Shown here piece after piece: positions 1 through 9,706 of a stretch of 15,175 nucleotides of DNA. Each line of letters opens with the position of its first letter. Position 1 is the stretch's first letter. The notes under the pieces were generated by a model. The model had not been told where the DNA came from and made no database searches. It was given only the letters and a program-made list of their open reading frames with translations. The position numbers and the translations under genes were made by a program. The stretch is taken from positions 1 to 15,175 of the forward strand of contig LT642532.1 of assembly GCA_900128585.1 (NCBI GenBank). The letters run 5' to 3'. The DNA is from Stramenopiles sp. TOSAG23-3. Lineage: Eukaryota > Sar.

Positions 1-461
1 TTACACTTAAATAACAGCTAATTTTTTGATTTTAACAGTTCTTGGGTTTTCGATTAAAATTAAATCAGGAATCTTAGAATTTTAATTGGCAATTTTACGG
101 GAAAGTTTCACCGGATGATCTGCCAGGATTTTCGTTTTTTTCCAGGTACGGGGTTTGGTCTTTGTGTTACGAAGGAAAAAGTTTATACACTGTTCTCATT
201 TTCACTTATATTTTATAAAATCAAAACTTAATTTTTAAAATTACATTTTGCTTTACTATATAATTTGTTTTTTTAAAAAAAATGTATTTTTTGGTTTTTG
301 GTTCTTCTGATTGACGCTTCTGGACAACTTCGGGTATCAACGAAAAATATTAATATGCTTTAAAATTTAACTAATTTTTGCTGCATTTATTACACCACGA
401 TACGAAAGCATGCACCTTGAAAAAGCGAGGAGTATAAATCGTTTTTATTTCCAAATGTTTT
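1..461. other. Intergenic sequence, no gene seen
   Basis: This AT-rich stretch lies downstream of the UBE2G1-like gene, which reads leftwards and ends at 462. No reading frame of note and no RNA gene is visible. It should contain the 3' UTR and polyadenylation region of that gene. Bases about 6-29 resemble a stretch near 9540-9563, reported as a weak observation. Confidence 0.6.
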
Positions 462-974
462 TTACATGTCCTCCTGCGACGCACGTACCACCCGCCTGAC
501 CGCCCGTTTAAATTCTTTTGGCTCATCCCGCAGCTGTTTCGCCGCATCAATGTTCGCCGGGGAGTTTATGTTCGGGTCGCAGAGCATGGCTAGCACGGAA
601 ACAAGCACTGCTTCGACACCTAAGATTGGCCTCCAGCGCTCTTCTGCGGTCTCTTGAGAGTTAAATTTATCTTCCCCAGGAGGGTGCAAAATCGAGATGC
701 ATACTTTCCCATCCGGGTAGACGTTCGGGTGCCACATTTTCGAAAGAAATCTTAGTGTCGGTGGACTATTGGGAAAATCTGAAGGGAAAACCATTTCCGC
801 TTTGAAAAATCCCCCCTCAAAAAGGCTATCAGCAGGTCCCATCATCATAACTTCCCAGTTAAATAGGTTCCCATCGTCCCCAATACCAACAGAGAAACTA
901 TCGTTCGGGTTCTTCTTTAACTCCGTCAACTGCCTCATAAGGAGCTCTTGGGCATAATTGTTTTTCGAAGCCAT
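462..974 (-). CDS. UBE2G1: Ubiquitin-conjugating enzyme E2, UBE2G1/UBC7 type
   Basis: An E2 enzyme takes ubiquitin from E1 as a thioester on its catalytic cysteine and passes it on with an E3. The UBC7/UBE2G group serves ER-associated degradation and K48-chain building (family knowledge). The UBC fold spans nearly the whole 170 residues. The HPN motif is at 82-84 (WHPNVYPDGKVC) and the catalytic cysteine is Cys92. It is followed by the acidic loop insertion diagnostic of UBC7/CDC34 E2s (HPPGEDKFNS...EERW, about 97-114). SPANIDAAKQ and the N-terminal LLMRQLTELKKNP favour UBE2G1 over UBE2G2. The ATG at 974 gives 170 residues, the human UBE2G1 length. The frame is open back to 1016, but only a GTG stands there. 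The stop is TAA. The gene appears intact. Confidence 0.93.
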   Translation of the reverse strand: MASKNNYAQELLMRQLTELKKNPNDSFSVGIGDDGNLFNWEVMMMGPADSLFEGGFFKAEMVFPSDFPNSPPTLRFLSKMWHPNVYPDGKVCISILHPPGEDKFNSQETAEERWRPILGVEAVLVSVLAMLCDPNINSPANIDAAKQLRDEPKEFKRAVRRVVRASQEDM

Positions 975-2077
975 ACCTGTGGGATCAGTGAAAGTCCGTT
1001 TCTGGGATGGGTTCACGTTTTATGTATATTGCTTCAGCAAAATAAAATTCTTTGCTTCAAAATCTTGCACTAAACTGATATGAAGTTTGAAGATTGAAAT
1101 GATTTTTGCTGTCTTATCCTTCTTCAAAACAACGCTACTCTCTATCTTGTTAGTCTTTCGTTCGTCACTCCTTTCTTTCAAAATACTTAATAATACAAAT
1201 ATATTATTATTTAATAATAATAACACCGATGGAGGAGAAGAGGAGAGACTAAAATTTGTTTTTTGGCTTATCGCATCGTCTTATTAATATAGACACAGCA
1301 TATAAAATAGAAGAAAAAAACAAAATCAATAATTCTGTTTTTTGGAACAAATCAACGAAGTAATTTCATCTTTTTATTACTTACAACACATTGTATAACA
1401 TATAAATACAATATACAAATAACAACGAACGACAACAACAACAACAAAATGAAGGAAGGAAAGAACCATAATAATAACTGATTTTTGTCTCTTTTCTTTA
1501 CTTGTATGAATATTAAATAGGTATTTAGACTATAATTTTTTTAATTTTTTCAGTGATCGTTATAAATTCATTCAAGGTGTTTACATAGCCATAGCATTTA
1601 ATATTTATCATACACTTGGTATCGAATTTTAAAACATACGGTTTTACATAAGAACAGTATCGAAATTAGTGATTGATAGATTGGTAGGCGCGGCTATATA
1701 AAAGAAAACAATTAGAATTAGGGTATTTTACGCAGAAAATGAGAAGAGAGAAGGGAAGAAATTGGAAGAAAGGGATTACGTATGAATGTGTCAACTGTCA
1801 ATTTGGTGTGGATTGGTATCGATAGTCAAACACTGTAATTTGTGTTAAATGATGTTGACAGGCGATCTTCAATATTTGTCTTCGAGAGTGGCGCAGTATT
1901 AATTTAATTTTCGTTAAACTAGAATATCCCTGTATTCTTTTTTGTGGCATGAACTTCACGTCTGGTGGGCCAACCCTCGCGAAGCCAAACGCGATCGCTG
2001 GATGCTTGTGCAGCGTTCCATGCTGGGCCATAAATTGGTGTCACGTGTGCGCACACTTTTGTCGGCGAGCCACGGCC
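975..2077. other. Intergenic region between the E2 and secreted-protein genes
   Basis: About 1.1 kb, AT-rich up to roughly 1940 and clearly more GC-rich from about 1945 to 2077. The left part should carry the E2 promoter. It holds an ACA/CAA run near 1427-1447 and one copy of a recurring intergenic motif at 1281-1300. The GC-rich right end continues the reading frame of the secreted-protein gene past its TAA for 52 codons, so part of it may be coding or formerly coding. No RNA gene was recognised. Confidence 0.5.
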
Positions 2078-2202
2078 TTACATACGGTACCAAAAACCTG
2101 GATCGGGCCGATCGGGCTGATCTTCGACGAAATTAATAACGCACTCGTTCCATGCTGGACTATAAATTGGTCTCACGTGTGCGCATGCTTTTGTCGGCGA
2201 GC
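2014..2202. repeat. 57-bp direct duplication at the 3' end of the secreted-protein gene
   Basis: Two copies, 2014-2070 and 2146-2202, are 132 bp apart and match at 52 of 57 positions. The spacing is a multiple of three. On the minus strand both read in the same frame: SPTKACAHVRPIYSPAWN inside the gene and SPTKVCAHVTPIYGPAWN after its TAA. Each copy contains a CACGTG hexamer. Confidence 0.9.
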
Positions 2203-2704
2203 GTAACCTTCGGCTCTTCAGAAATATCGTCTTCGACTGCCTCGTCACTGCACTAAAACCATCTGCCGTTAACACAGATATGGTGATCGATTTAGGGGGA
2301 CGCGACGGAACCCTCAATACCACCACATGTTGTCTAGGGACTCCTTTCCCGTGATCCATGGTAGCAAAGTTAGTTTTTCCACTTCCGCTGGGGCAGGTCC
2401 ACTCATCAAAGCCTGCAGGTTTCATTACCTCACCCGCGGAAAAATGTATTACGCTCCCATACGCTTTCAAATTTGAAATCCTTACTTTGATAATGTCTTC
2501 GCCTTGGTATGTGCTTTTGCTGGTGCGAATAAGGCGGTTCGAATTAATTGCCGGGCTTCCCATAAGCATATTGGCTTCCATGACGTTCTCTCCGCTTCGG
2601 GTTCCAATCAGATTACAATTGACGTAGAAAGCCTTTGCATCGGCATAGCTTACCGCTGCGACGAGGAAGGTGCAAAGAAAGGCGGTTGGAAACAAATGTG
2701 TCAT
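2078..2704 (-). CDS. Secreted protein of unknown function with signal peptide
   Basis: I do not recognise this 208-residue protein with certainty. The ATG at 2704 opens a good signal peptide: a hydrophobic core at about 8-18 (AFLCTFLVAAV) and an AxA-type site ADA|KA near residue 23. The frame is open to 2755, but that end has only TTG. The mature part looks beta-rich (GEDIIKVRISN, QHVVVLRVPS, SITISVLTADGFS) with cysteines at about 29 and 103 and the segment EWTCPSGSGKTNFATMDHGK. This recalls extracellular beta-sandwich domains such as Reeler or DOMON, which is only an impression. The last 40 residues begin SPTKACAHVRPIYSPAWN. A near copy of that segment lies in the same frame just beyond the TAA stop, so the true 3' end is uncertain: the gene may be truncated by the stop, spliced across it, or simply end here. 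Confidence 0.6.
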   Translation of the reverse strand: MTHLFPTAFLCTFLVAAVSYADAKAFYVNCNLIGTRSGENVMEANMLMGSPAINSNRLIRTSKSTYQGEDIIKVRISNLKAYGSVIHFSAGEVMKPAGFDEWTCPSGSGKTNFATMDHGKGVPRQHVVVLRVPSRPPKSITISVLTADGFSAVTRQSKTIFLKSRRLRSPTKACAHVRPIYSPAWNECVINFVEDQPDRPDPGFWYRM

Positions 2705-3293
2705 GACGCTGGCAAGGAAAATGGTATATCTGTTTGTTAACAAATGAGTGTTCAATGAGTCTATACTTCATCAAAACGTGTCTTCTTCTTTGTTTTCGTT
2801 GAAAAAATATTCCTTTGCTTTGTTTAATTAAACCAATACCTCGAAATCGCGAAATGATAAAAAAATATTGAAGATATTTTTTTTTGGGATAATAATAATG
2901 AGAGAAGAAGAAGAAGATGATGTTCAAAAAAAAAATGCGCTGAAACTATATATTTCTTCTCTTCTCACTAATTTATTATGGAAGTTCTTATACTATTGAA
3001 TTTAATACGATATTGTGTGGTGTAAACCCTCAATTCACCGTGTATGAAGAGTTGTGACATTATCGTATGATGATATTGTAAAATTATATATATGTGCTAT
3101 ATAAAGAATATGAGATAGGTATACTTAAGTGGAGAGTTGTTTATATCGATCCTGTAATATTTTTTAATTTCTTCTCTCGTGCTTGCTTTCAATGGTAAAA
3201 GTTCTTAAGTTCTTACTCGTACACCTTTCTTAAAGAATCGCATAGAAAAAGCCAATACTTTTTACATGTACATTTTAACACACTATCGAGCTA
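2705..3293. other. Intergenic region, PP1 3' side and secreted-protein promoter
   Basis: About 590 bp of AT-rich DNA between two genes that both read leftwards. It must hold the promoter and 5' UTR of the secreted-protein gene and the 3' UTR of the phosphatase gene. It has poly-T and AAG/GAA runs near 2875-2920. No gene or RNA was seen. Confidence 0.55.
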
Positions 3294-4196
3294 TTACTTC
3301 CAATAGCGACTCTTCAAGATCTTAAAGGAGCAGACGAGTTCTTCGTTAACCATGAGCATTCCCGCGGCATTGTCGAACTCGCCGCAGTATTGGGGGGCGG
3401 AGAAAATGGTAACGCATCTACGATTGGCACAAAACTCGTAACCGTCTTCAACGACTTGGTGGGCTCTTGCAAGCAAGTCGAGGTCATGGGTCTCTAGAAA
3501 CTTTTTAATAACGTCTGCGCCAAATATATATGAAACTCCTCGGTCGCTATCGGCCCATCCTTGAATGTCCATGTCAGGGTCTGCCCACAGCAAGTCACAC
3601 AACAGCCCGCTGTCGGGGATGTGGCAGGGTCGTCTTATATTGTTAATCTGTTCTAGATCTTCCAAATAAGGGGAGAGCCCACCGTGGCAGCAGAAGATTC
3701 GGTCCGACACTACTGCCGCCACAGGAAGCCAGTTAAATGCATCACATATTGTTCTCCATATCTTTACACTGTACCGACGCTTGCACTCATCATAGAATCC
3801 GTATATGCGGTTGATCGAGGAACACTCATGGTTTCCTCTCAAGATATGAAAATTATCTGGGTATAAACATTTGAACGTAAACATCAAACAAACCACTTCG
3901 ACGCTTTGCTCTGCGCGATCGACGTAGTCCCCCAGGAACAGGTAGTTCGTTTTCGGCGGCATACCCCCTATTTCCAAAATTCGCAGCAAATCGCTGTACT
4001 GGCCATGGGTATCCCCGCAAATAGTTATTGGTGCTTCGCATCGTACCAATGGTTTACACTTCTTAAATATCTCAATTGCCTCTTGCATTACAAAGGTTAT
4101 GTCGTCCGTGCTCAATATCACCTCCGTTCTTGGCGGCTTGTCGGCGACGGCTAGAAGGGTGTCCTTGATCGCTTCTAATCGATTTTCGCGCGACAT
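3294..4196 (-). CDS. Serine/threonine protein phosphatase PP1, catalytic subunit
   Basis: Metal-dependent Ser/Thr phosphatase of the PPP family. PP1 acts on many substrates through regulatory subunits that bind the catalytic core. The 300-residue protein carries all PPP signatures: GDTHGQ (61-66), GDYVDR (89-94), RGNHE (120-124), HGG (171-173) and [12 protein letters not shown] (266-277). Metal ligands are present as D62, H64, D90, N122, H171 and H246, with H123 as the catalytic acid and R94 and R219 as phosphate contacts. Y270 and C271 match the inhibitor-binding loop. [15 protein letters not shown] and the C-terminal CSFKILK identify PP1 rather than PP2A or PP2B. Two usually fixed positions differ: THG instead of IHG, and DRA instead of DRG. 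The tail ends right after the catalytic core, shorter than in animals. Start is ATG, stop is TAA, no intron. Confidence 0.95.
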   Translation of the reverse strand: MSRENRLEAIKDTLLAVADKPPRTEVILSTDDITFVMQEAIEIFKKCKPLVRCEAPITICGDTHGQYSDLLRILEIGGMPPKTNYLFLGDYVDRAEQSVEVVCLMFTFKCLYPDNFHILRGNHECSSINRIYGFYDECKRRYSVKIWRTICDAFNWLPVAAVVSDRIFCCHGGLSPYLEDLEQINNIRRPCHIPDSGLLCDLLWADPDMDIQGWADSDRGVSYIFGADVIKKFLETHDLDLLARAHQVVEDGYEFCANRRCVTIFSAPQYCGEFDNAAGMLMVNEELVCSFKILKSRYWK

Positions 4197-4323
4197 GTTG
4201 GCTGCTGAATTTCTTTTACTGCTGTCACCGCCCTAATAAAAAACACTCGTCGTTTGAAACTTGCCGCTTCCCAACAAGAGCGTGCCTTATAATGCTACAC
4301 ACTAAATTGAATTCTTCGGCACT

Positions 4324-4361
4324 GGGAACGAAAAAACGTAGCGTGCGTACGTTTCATTCCC
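4324..4361. repeat. Imperfect inverted repeat upstream of PP1
   Basis: The left arm GGGAACGAAAAAACGTA (4324-4340) pairs with the right arm TACGTTTCATTCCC (4348-4361) around the 7-base loop GCGTGCG. One mismatch and a 3-base bulge fall in the A run. It lies about 130-165 bp upstream of the PP1 start codon. It could be a protein-binding palindrome or a hairpin. Confidence 0.6.
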
Positions 4362-4708
4362 GTTCTGCTCTTTTTCAATCCTAGAAAATGTTCGATTGCA
4401 AGTGCATTGTACATTAGTAATACAATCCTATTGAAGTTTATAAAGTGGGAAATCCTACTTACTTGGTTAAAAAAGGCTAAAATGGGCTTATGAGTCCAAC
4501 ATATTACAGTGCTATTTACATAGATGACTATTCTCTTTATTACGAACAGCTAGACGACTATAAAATAATAATTAATAATTAATTATAGCAAATAAAATAA
4601 GAAACTATGTTATCTTTATATTAGACTTCAATATTGGTTCACTCATAGATACAGTGAGTGTACAAGCTATCAGATAAATATGACTTTGCTTTGTAGTTTA
4701 AATGCGTA

Positions 4709-4732
4709 GGAGAGAGAGAGAGAGAAGAGAGA
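4709..4732. repeat. GA microsatellite
   Basis: A purine-only run of mainly GA dinucleotides with one AA interruption, in intergenic DNA. Confidence 0.85.
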
Positions 4733-5580
4733 TCAACTGTATCATATTTTCTTATAACCACACAACACACACAGTTATTTATAAAAAAAAAAGAAGAAGC
4801 TTTTTTTTTTTAAAGAAGATTATTATTTTAAGAATTAAGAATCTGAATCTGAAATTAAATATCATATGAATACTATCTGTGGATGTACCTATGCTATATC
4901 TATATAGATAGGTTACAGGGGCATCAATTTCTTCATCTTGGGGGTGTTTTTATTTCATTCACCCTAATTAGAAGGAAATCACCCAAATAATTACATTAGA
5001 ACTAACACAGCAAAGAGAAAGCAAATTGTAAAACGTTAAATTGTAATATATCCTATTGAATAGTATTAGTCTAATTATGTACTTGTTATTTCTTCTTTTT
5101 TTTTTGTTAGTTTGTTGAGGAGTTGAGGAGTTGAGGTAGGTTATTGAATTTTTTTTTTTTTTGGTAATAAAAAAAAATCAACATTCTTCATAATCAGTCG
5201 TTGTTTTTTGTTGTTGTTATTCCTTATACTGTATCTATCTTGTAAAAATGTTGTAGTGAGAAGAAGAATTATTATTTTATATTTATTGTTGATGAGGTTT
5301 TTTTTTTTTTTTCAAACCTTCTTCTTCAAATCTTGAAATTTACATTAGAAGTAGTCCGGCGCATGTCTCATATCATGATCAGAATGGAATAAATATATTT
5401 TTGTTTGCACAGTCCACGACCCTCGAAATGCTGGAGTGTATTTGCAATTAAAAACAAACACAACTCCGTAAGTGCAGAGTTTGTGGTGGGCCTGTCGGTG
5501 TGCTGGTATATGTCTCGGCGTCGAAATTCTGGCTTGCAAAGGGTGGACTGGCTTTTGTACATATCGGTTTTTAGTGCCCC

Positions 5581-7140
5581 ATGGCAACACTGGTGAATCC
5601 CTATACTGCAATGTTACACAATGCCCCTATGCGCTGCGTCATTGCGTCGGCGGATTCAGGAAAATGTATTTTAAATTGTAAACTTGATTTTAGAAGCGAG
5701 AAAGGCGATGGGAACGACTTAAATGCGAACAATTTGTGCCGACTCGTGGCGTGTATTCAGCAAGCGTTCGACCCATCTCCTGACGTCCCAGACGAAGCTC
5801 CAGGGGAGTCCAATGGGCGGCGGCGGACTGCACCGTGCTACACGAAACCATCGTTGTTAAGACTGAGCGACAAATGGATATATACCTCCAGAAATGTTCA
5901 GAATTTTCTCGTGTCGTTGGTGTGCAAAACAGAATACCAAGACTCCCAGGCAGAGTTACTCTTGTCTGTTTTTGAAAATGTTTTAGGGGTAGCGGTAGAG
6001 CAGAATGGCAAGTTCGTCGAAGGTGTCGAAGGAGACGGGGAAAATTACACTGCGAAGGACACCATGTCTGTCAGTCTAACGGACGCCGCAACAGTCAGCA
6101 GTTTGTTAGCCTTTGAAAAATCGTTCGTCCACCCGCTCCTCCAACGGCACGATTCGTTGCAGAGCGTGATGCTCCAACCCGTCCTGGCGATGCCAAGCTG
6201 TACCTTTGTGTATTTATTTAGATGCCCTGAAACAAGTGCTTTGGAAGAGAACGACGCCATGTTCCCGTGGGACCACGTAGTCTCTTGCCTAAAAGATAAC
6301 ACCAAACCACTCCCACCGACGGTGCACTCTCAGCTGACAGTCTTGTTACAGGAAAGATGTCGTCCAAGTTGCACCTCTGTTGTTTCTGAGAAAGTAGACG
6401 TTCGGCCCTCTGTTGGTGTAGATATTGACGAGGAAGGTCGGCCGACGTGTGGTTTTATTGCTGCCGAAATGTTATCGCCAAGTCCGTTTGGACTTGCGCT
6501 GGTCTATGAGTGTGGGGCGGGCGACACTGTCAGCAGACTTCCGACGCCCGTAACAACTGCGCTGTCGGCGTGCCATGAAAGGGTAAAGTGTTTGTTTCCG
6601 TCGGAAGCTAGTGCAAGTTACGAATCCATTGTTTTCAAATACGACGAGATGTTTCACCAAGATGAGAATAGCAAACTGGTGGTCAAAGAAGTGGTGTCGC
6701 CGGTGACATCACCCCCAAAATCGTTGGCCGCGGGCCCTAAATCGCAAAGTAGCAGCAATCTAGAAGCGAATAAAACGTCCTCCGATAAAAATTCAGGTGC
6801 CGCGATGAGGCCGCGACCTCCTCCCCCTCGTGAAAAGAAACGGGAGGAGTTGGCTTCGTCAATACGGGCAACACGGACCATCCTCCGTGAAGCAGATACA
6901 GTTGAGAACAAGAAGATCGTAGAAAACCATCAATTGTCGATAGACCAAGGGGACAAGAAGAAAAGTATACTGAAAGTAGACTTATCGACCGCTGGGCCGG
7001 CCGCCGGAAGTGGAATCCGCGCGGTGGCCCAGATCCGAACTTCTACCCCAACGACCGTAGGAAATGACGCAGAAAACACTAAAGGGGACCAAGTGGAGAA
7101 GCGTGAGCCAATGCGTGTAGAAGAAGTCGAGTCCCCGTGA
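5581..7140 (+). CDS. Uncharacterised 519-residue protein, possible longin-like N-terminal part
   Basis: I cannot assign a function. A TAG lies in frame at 5572-5574, so ATG 5581 is the first possible start in this exon; M11 and M17 are alternatives. The N-terminal part (about 15-145) alternates strands and helices in the way of longin/roadblock-type trafficking domains: MRCVIASADSGKCILNCKL, then SDKWIYTSRNVQNFLVSLVC, then ELLLSVFENVLGVAVE. This is a fold impression only. The middle (about 145-370) still looks globular, with several cysteines. From about residue 375 it is low complexity and probably disordered: Ser/Pro/Lys-rich, a proline run RPRPPPP at 410-416, then a charged Lys/Glu-rich tail. 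No signal peptide or membrane segment is visible. Codon use and GC look like the neighbouring genes, supporting a real gene. Stop TGA. Confidence 0.75.
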   Translation: MATLVNPYTAMLHNAPMRCVIASADSGKCILNCKLDFRSEKGDGNDLNANNLCRLVACIQQAFDPSPDVPDEAPGESNGRRRTAPCYTKPSLLRLSDKWIYTSRNVQNFLVSLVCKTEYQDSQAELLLSVFENVLGVAVEQNGKFVEGVEGDGENYTAKDTMSVSLTDAATVSSLLAFEKSFVHPLLQRHDSLQSVMLQPVLAMPSCTFVYLFRCPETSALEENDAMFPWDHVVSCLKDNTKPLPPTVHSQLTVLLQERCRPSCTSVVSEKVDVRPSVGVDIDEEGRPTCGFIAAEMLSPSPFGLALVYECGAGDTVSRLPTPVTTALSACHERVKCLFPSEASASYESIVFKYDEMFHQDENSKLVVKEVVSPVTSPPKSLAAGPKSQSSSNLEANKTSSDKNSGAAMRPRPPPPREKKREELASSIRATRTILREADTVENKKIVENHQLSIDQGDKKKSILKVDLSTAGPAAGSGIRAVAQIRTSTPTTVGNDAENTKGDQVEKREPMRVEEVESP

Positions 7141-8058
7141 AAACTTAGAAATGTTGGTAATTGCAACTCTCACTGATGATTATTTGTTTTGTATTTAATA
7201 GTTTAATCATTTTTATAGGTATGAATAATTTTTCATTAGTATATATTACTATATATACAGTGTTGATAAAACCAATTTGTAAAAGTTTTATAGGAACAGT
7301 TTTGTTCCATCCCTTTACTAATGAATGTTTGTTATAAAATAAATATATAAAACAAGTACAAGTACAAAGAAATAAGAAAATTTACTTTTAAAATGGTGGG
7401 GAAAGTATTATTACTAAATGGAAATACTATAGGAAACACACTTCCCTCCAAAAAACTAAAAAAACTAAAAAAATAACCGTTTTTTTAACTCGGCATACAA
7501 TGGAAAAAAATCTAATCGATAAGGGACCATAATCGAAAATATTTATTACATGTACACAGTATAGAATTAAAAACAAAGAAAAAAAATCTTTGTGTTTTTT
7601 CCAGTTTTCGATTTCCCTTCTTTAATGCTATGTCCATGTTAATTTGCTTCTTTATTAATTTATTCAACGAAACAATTTTATCCCATTCAAGAATGGGTTC
7701 GATTATTACATATACACAGCGTTGAAATAAATAATTGATTTCCATCCTCTCAATTTTCCTTTGTAACGTTTGCCGTATCTATATAGCCATAGCATAGAGA
7801 TAAATTAAAAAATTATTATTATTTAAGCTTAATGAAAGAAGAAATTTTTTGTGTTGTAGTACTAAGGGTAGTAGCAATATCAATATGATGTTGCATTCTT
7901 TCGGACATTTTGGAGTATGAGTCGTATGGACAATTGAATGCAACGTTTATTAGTGGAACTAATAAAAACAGAAGCATCGTGTTAAGCACGAGGAATTCTT
8001 CTACCTAACAAAAAAAAAAAAAAAATACTGTAACAAAAATTACAAACAAAAAAAAAAG
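7141..8058. other. Intergenic region, beta-tubulin promoter side
   Basis: About 920 bp, strongly AT-rich. It contains three of the five copies of a recurring motif (7244, 7543 and 7703). The last 50 bp before the beta-tubulin ATG are almost pure A with a few C and T (AACAAAAATTACAAACAAAA type), a leader typical of a highly expressed gene in AT-rich protists. No gene or RNA was recognised. Confidence 0.55.
7543..7722 (+). repeat. Recurring intergenic motif, two clear copies
   Basis: Copies start at 7543 and 7703 (TTATTACATGTACACAGTAT and TTATTACATATACACAGCGT). Related copies start at 1281, 7244 (one extra base) and 12900. The consensus is TTATTAYATRKACACAGYRT, always on the plus strand and always outside genes. 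Function unknown. Confidence 0.5.
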
Positions 8059-9178
<1,120 letters not shown>

Positions 9179-9706
9179 GTTCCTTGCATTTGCATTTTCT
9201 AATTTTTTCCCCTTTGTCCTAATGCCTGCAATCGTTACAAACGCAAACTCTGCAATGACGGCATTGATGTTCAATTTTCAATTCCCGAGATCTCGAAGGG
9301 AAGACAATGGAGGAGCGTATGTACTTTAATTGTGGTATTTCATATTGTAAATTTTTTTTTGACTTTTCAAAACGATTTAAACTTACGAAAAGTAAAACTA
9401 ACTTTACGCCCACCGCATTTTAACTATGGCTTATGCTTATCACATGATACGATAAGATATGATAACAATAATAGCCACTGTCTCAACTTTAATATTATCG
9501 AATAACCTATTAAATAACCTATTTGAATCCTTCATTTTACTTGAATAACAGCCAATTTTCTTGTTAGCTCACAGTTTCTTAATGTCACTGCTGGTAACAT
9601 GATATTGCTGATGCCTGTTCTTTTCCCCTTCAAGTAAACATAACAAAAGGAGTTAAACTTATTACCAGTACTATGCCATGGGCTGCATCGAGTCTGTTCA
9701 CCAGGC
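9179..9706. other. Convergent 3' intergenic region
   Basis: About 530 bp between the 3' ends of beta-tubulin and the large membrane-protein gene. It should hold both 3' UTRs and polyadenylation sites. No gene or RNA was seen. Bases about 9540-9563 resemble 6-29. Confidence 0.6.

Larger units (their letters stand above)
4197..5580. other. Divergent intergenic region between the PP1 and 519-residue genes
   Basis: About 1.4 kb that must contain both promoters. Seen in it: an imperfect palindrome at 4324-4361, a GA run at 4709-4732, poly-A and poly-T tracts (about 4781-4813, 5093-5107, 5148-5162, 5299-5312) and an 8-bp tandem repeat TTGAGGAG at 5115-5136. The last 240 bp (5340-5580) are richer in GC than the rest and contain a splice-like GTAAGT at 5468 and TTTTTAG ending at 5574. 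They may be an untranslated leader, possibly with an intron. No convincing gene was found. Confidence 0.5.

Noticed and set aside
975-1016. A longer UBE2G1-like protein starting at 1016.
   Set aside because: The codon at 1014-1016 is GTG. The ATG at 974 gives the normal 170-residue length. A splice-acceptor-like CACAG lies just before it, so the upstream part may be leader or intron.
5345-5611. An 88-residue minus-strand frame ending RHAPDYF.
   Set aside because: It overlaps the start of the plus-strand gene and resembles nothing I know. It could be a terminal exon, but there is no supporting upstream exon.
7690-7715. A GGTTCGATT word resembling a tRNA T-arm.
   Set aside because: No acceptor stem, anticodon arm or matching partner sequence could be found around it.
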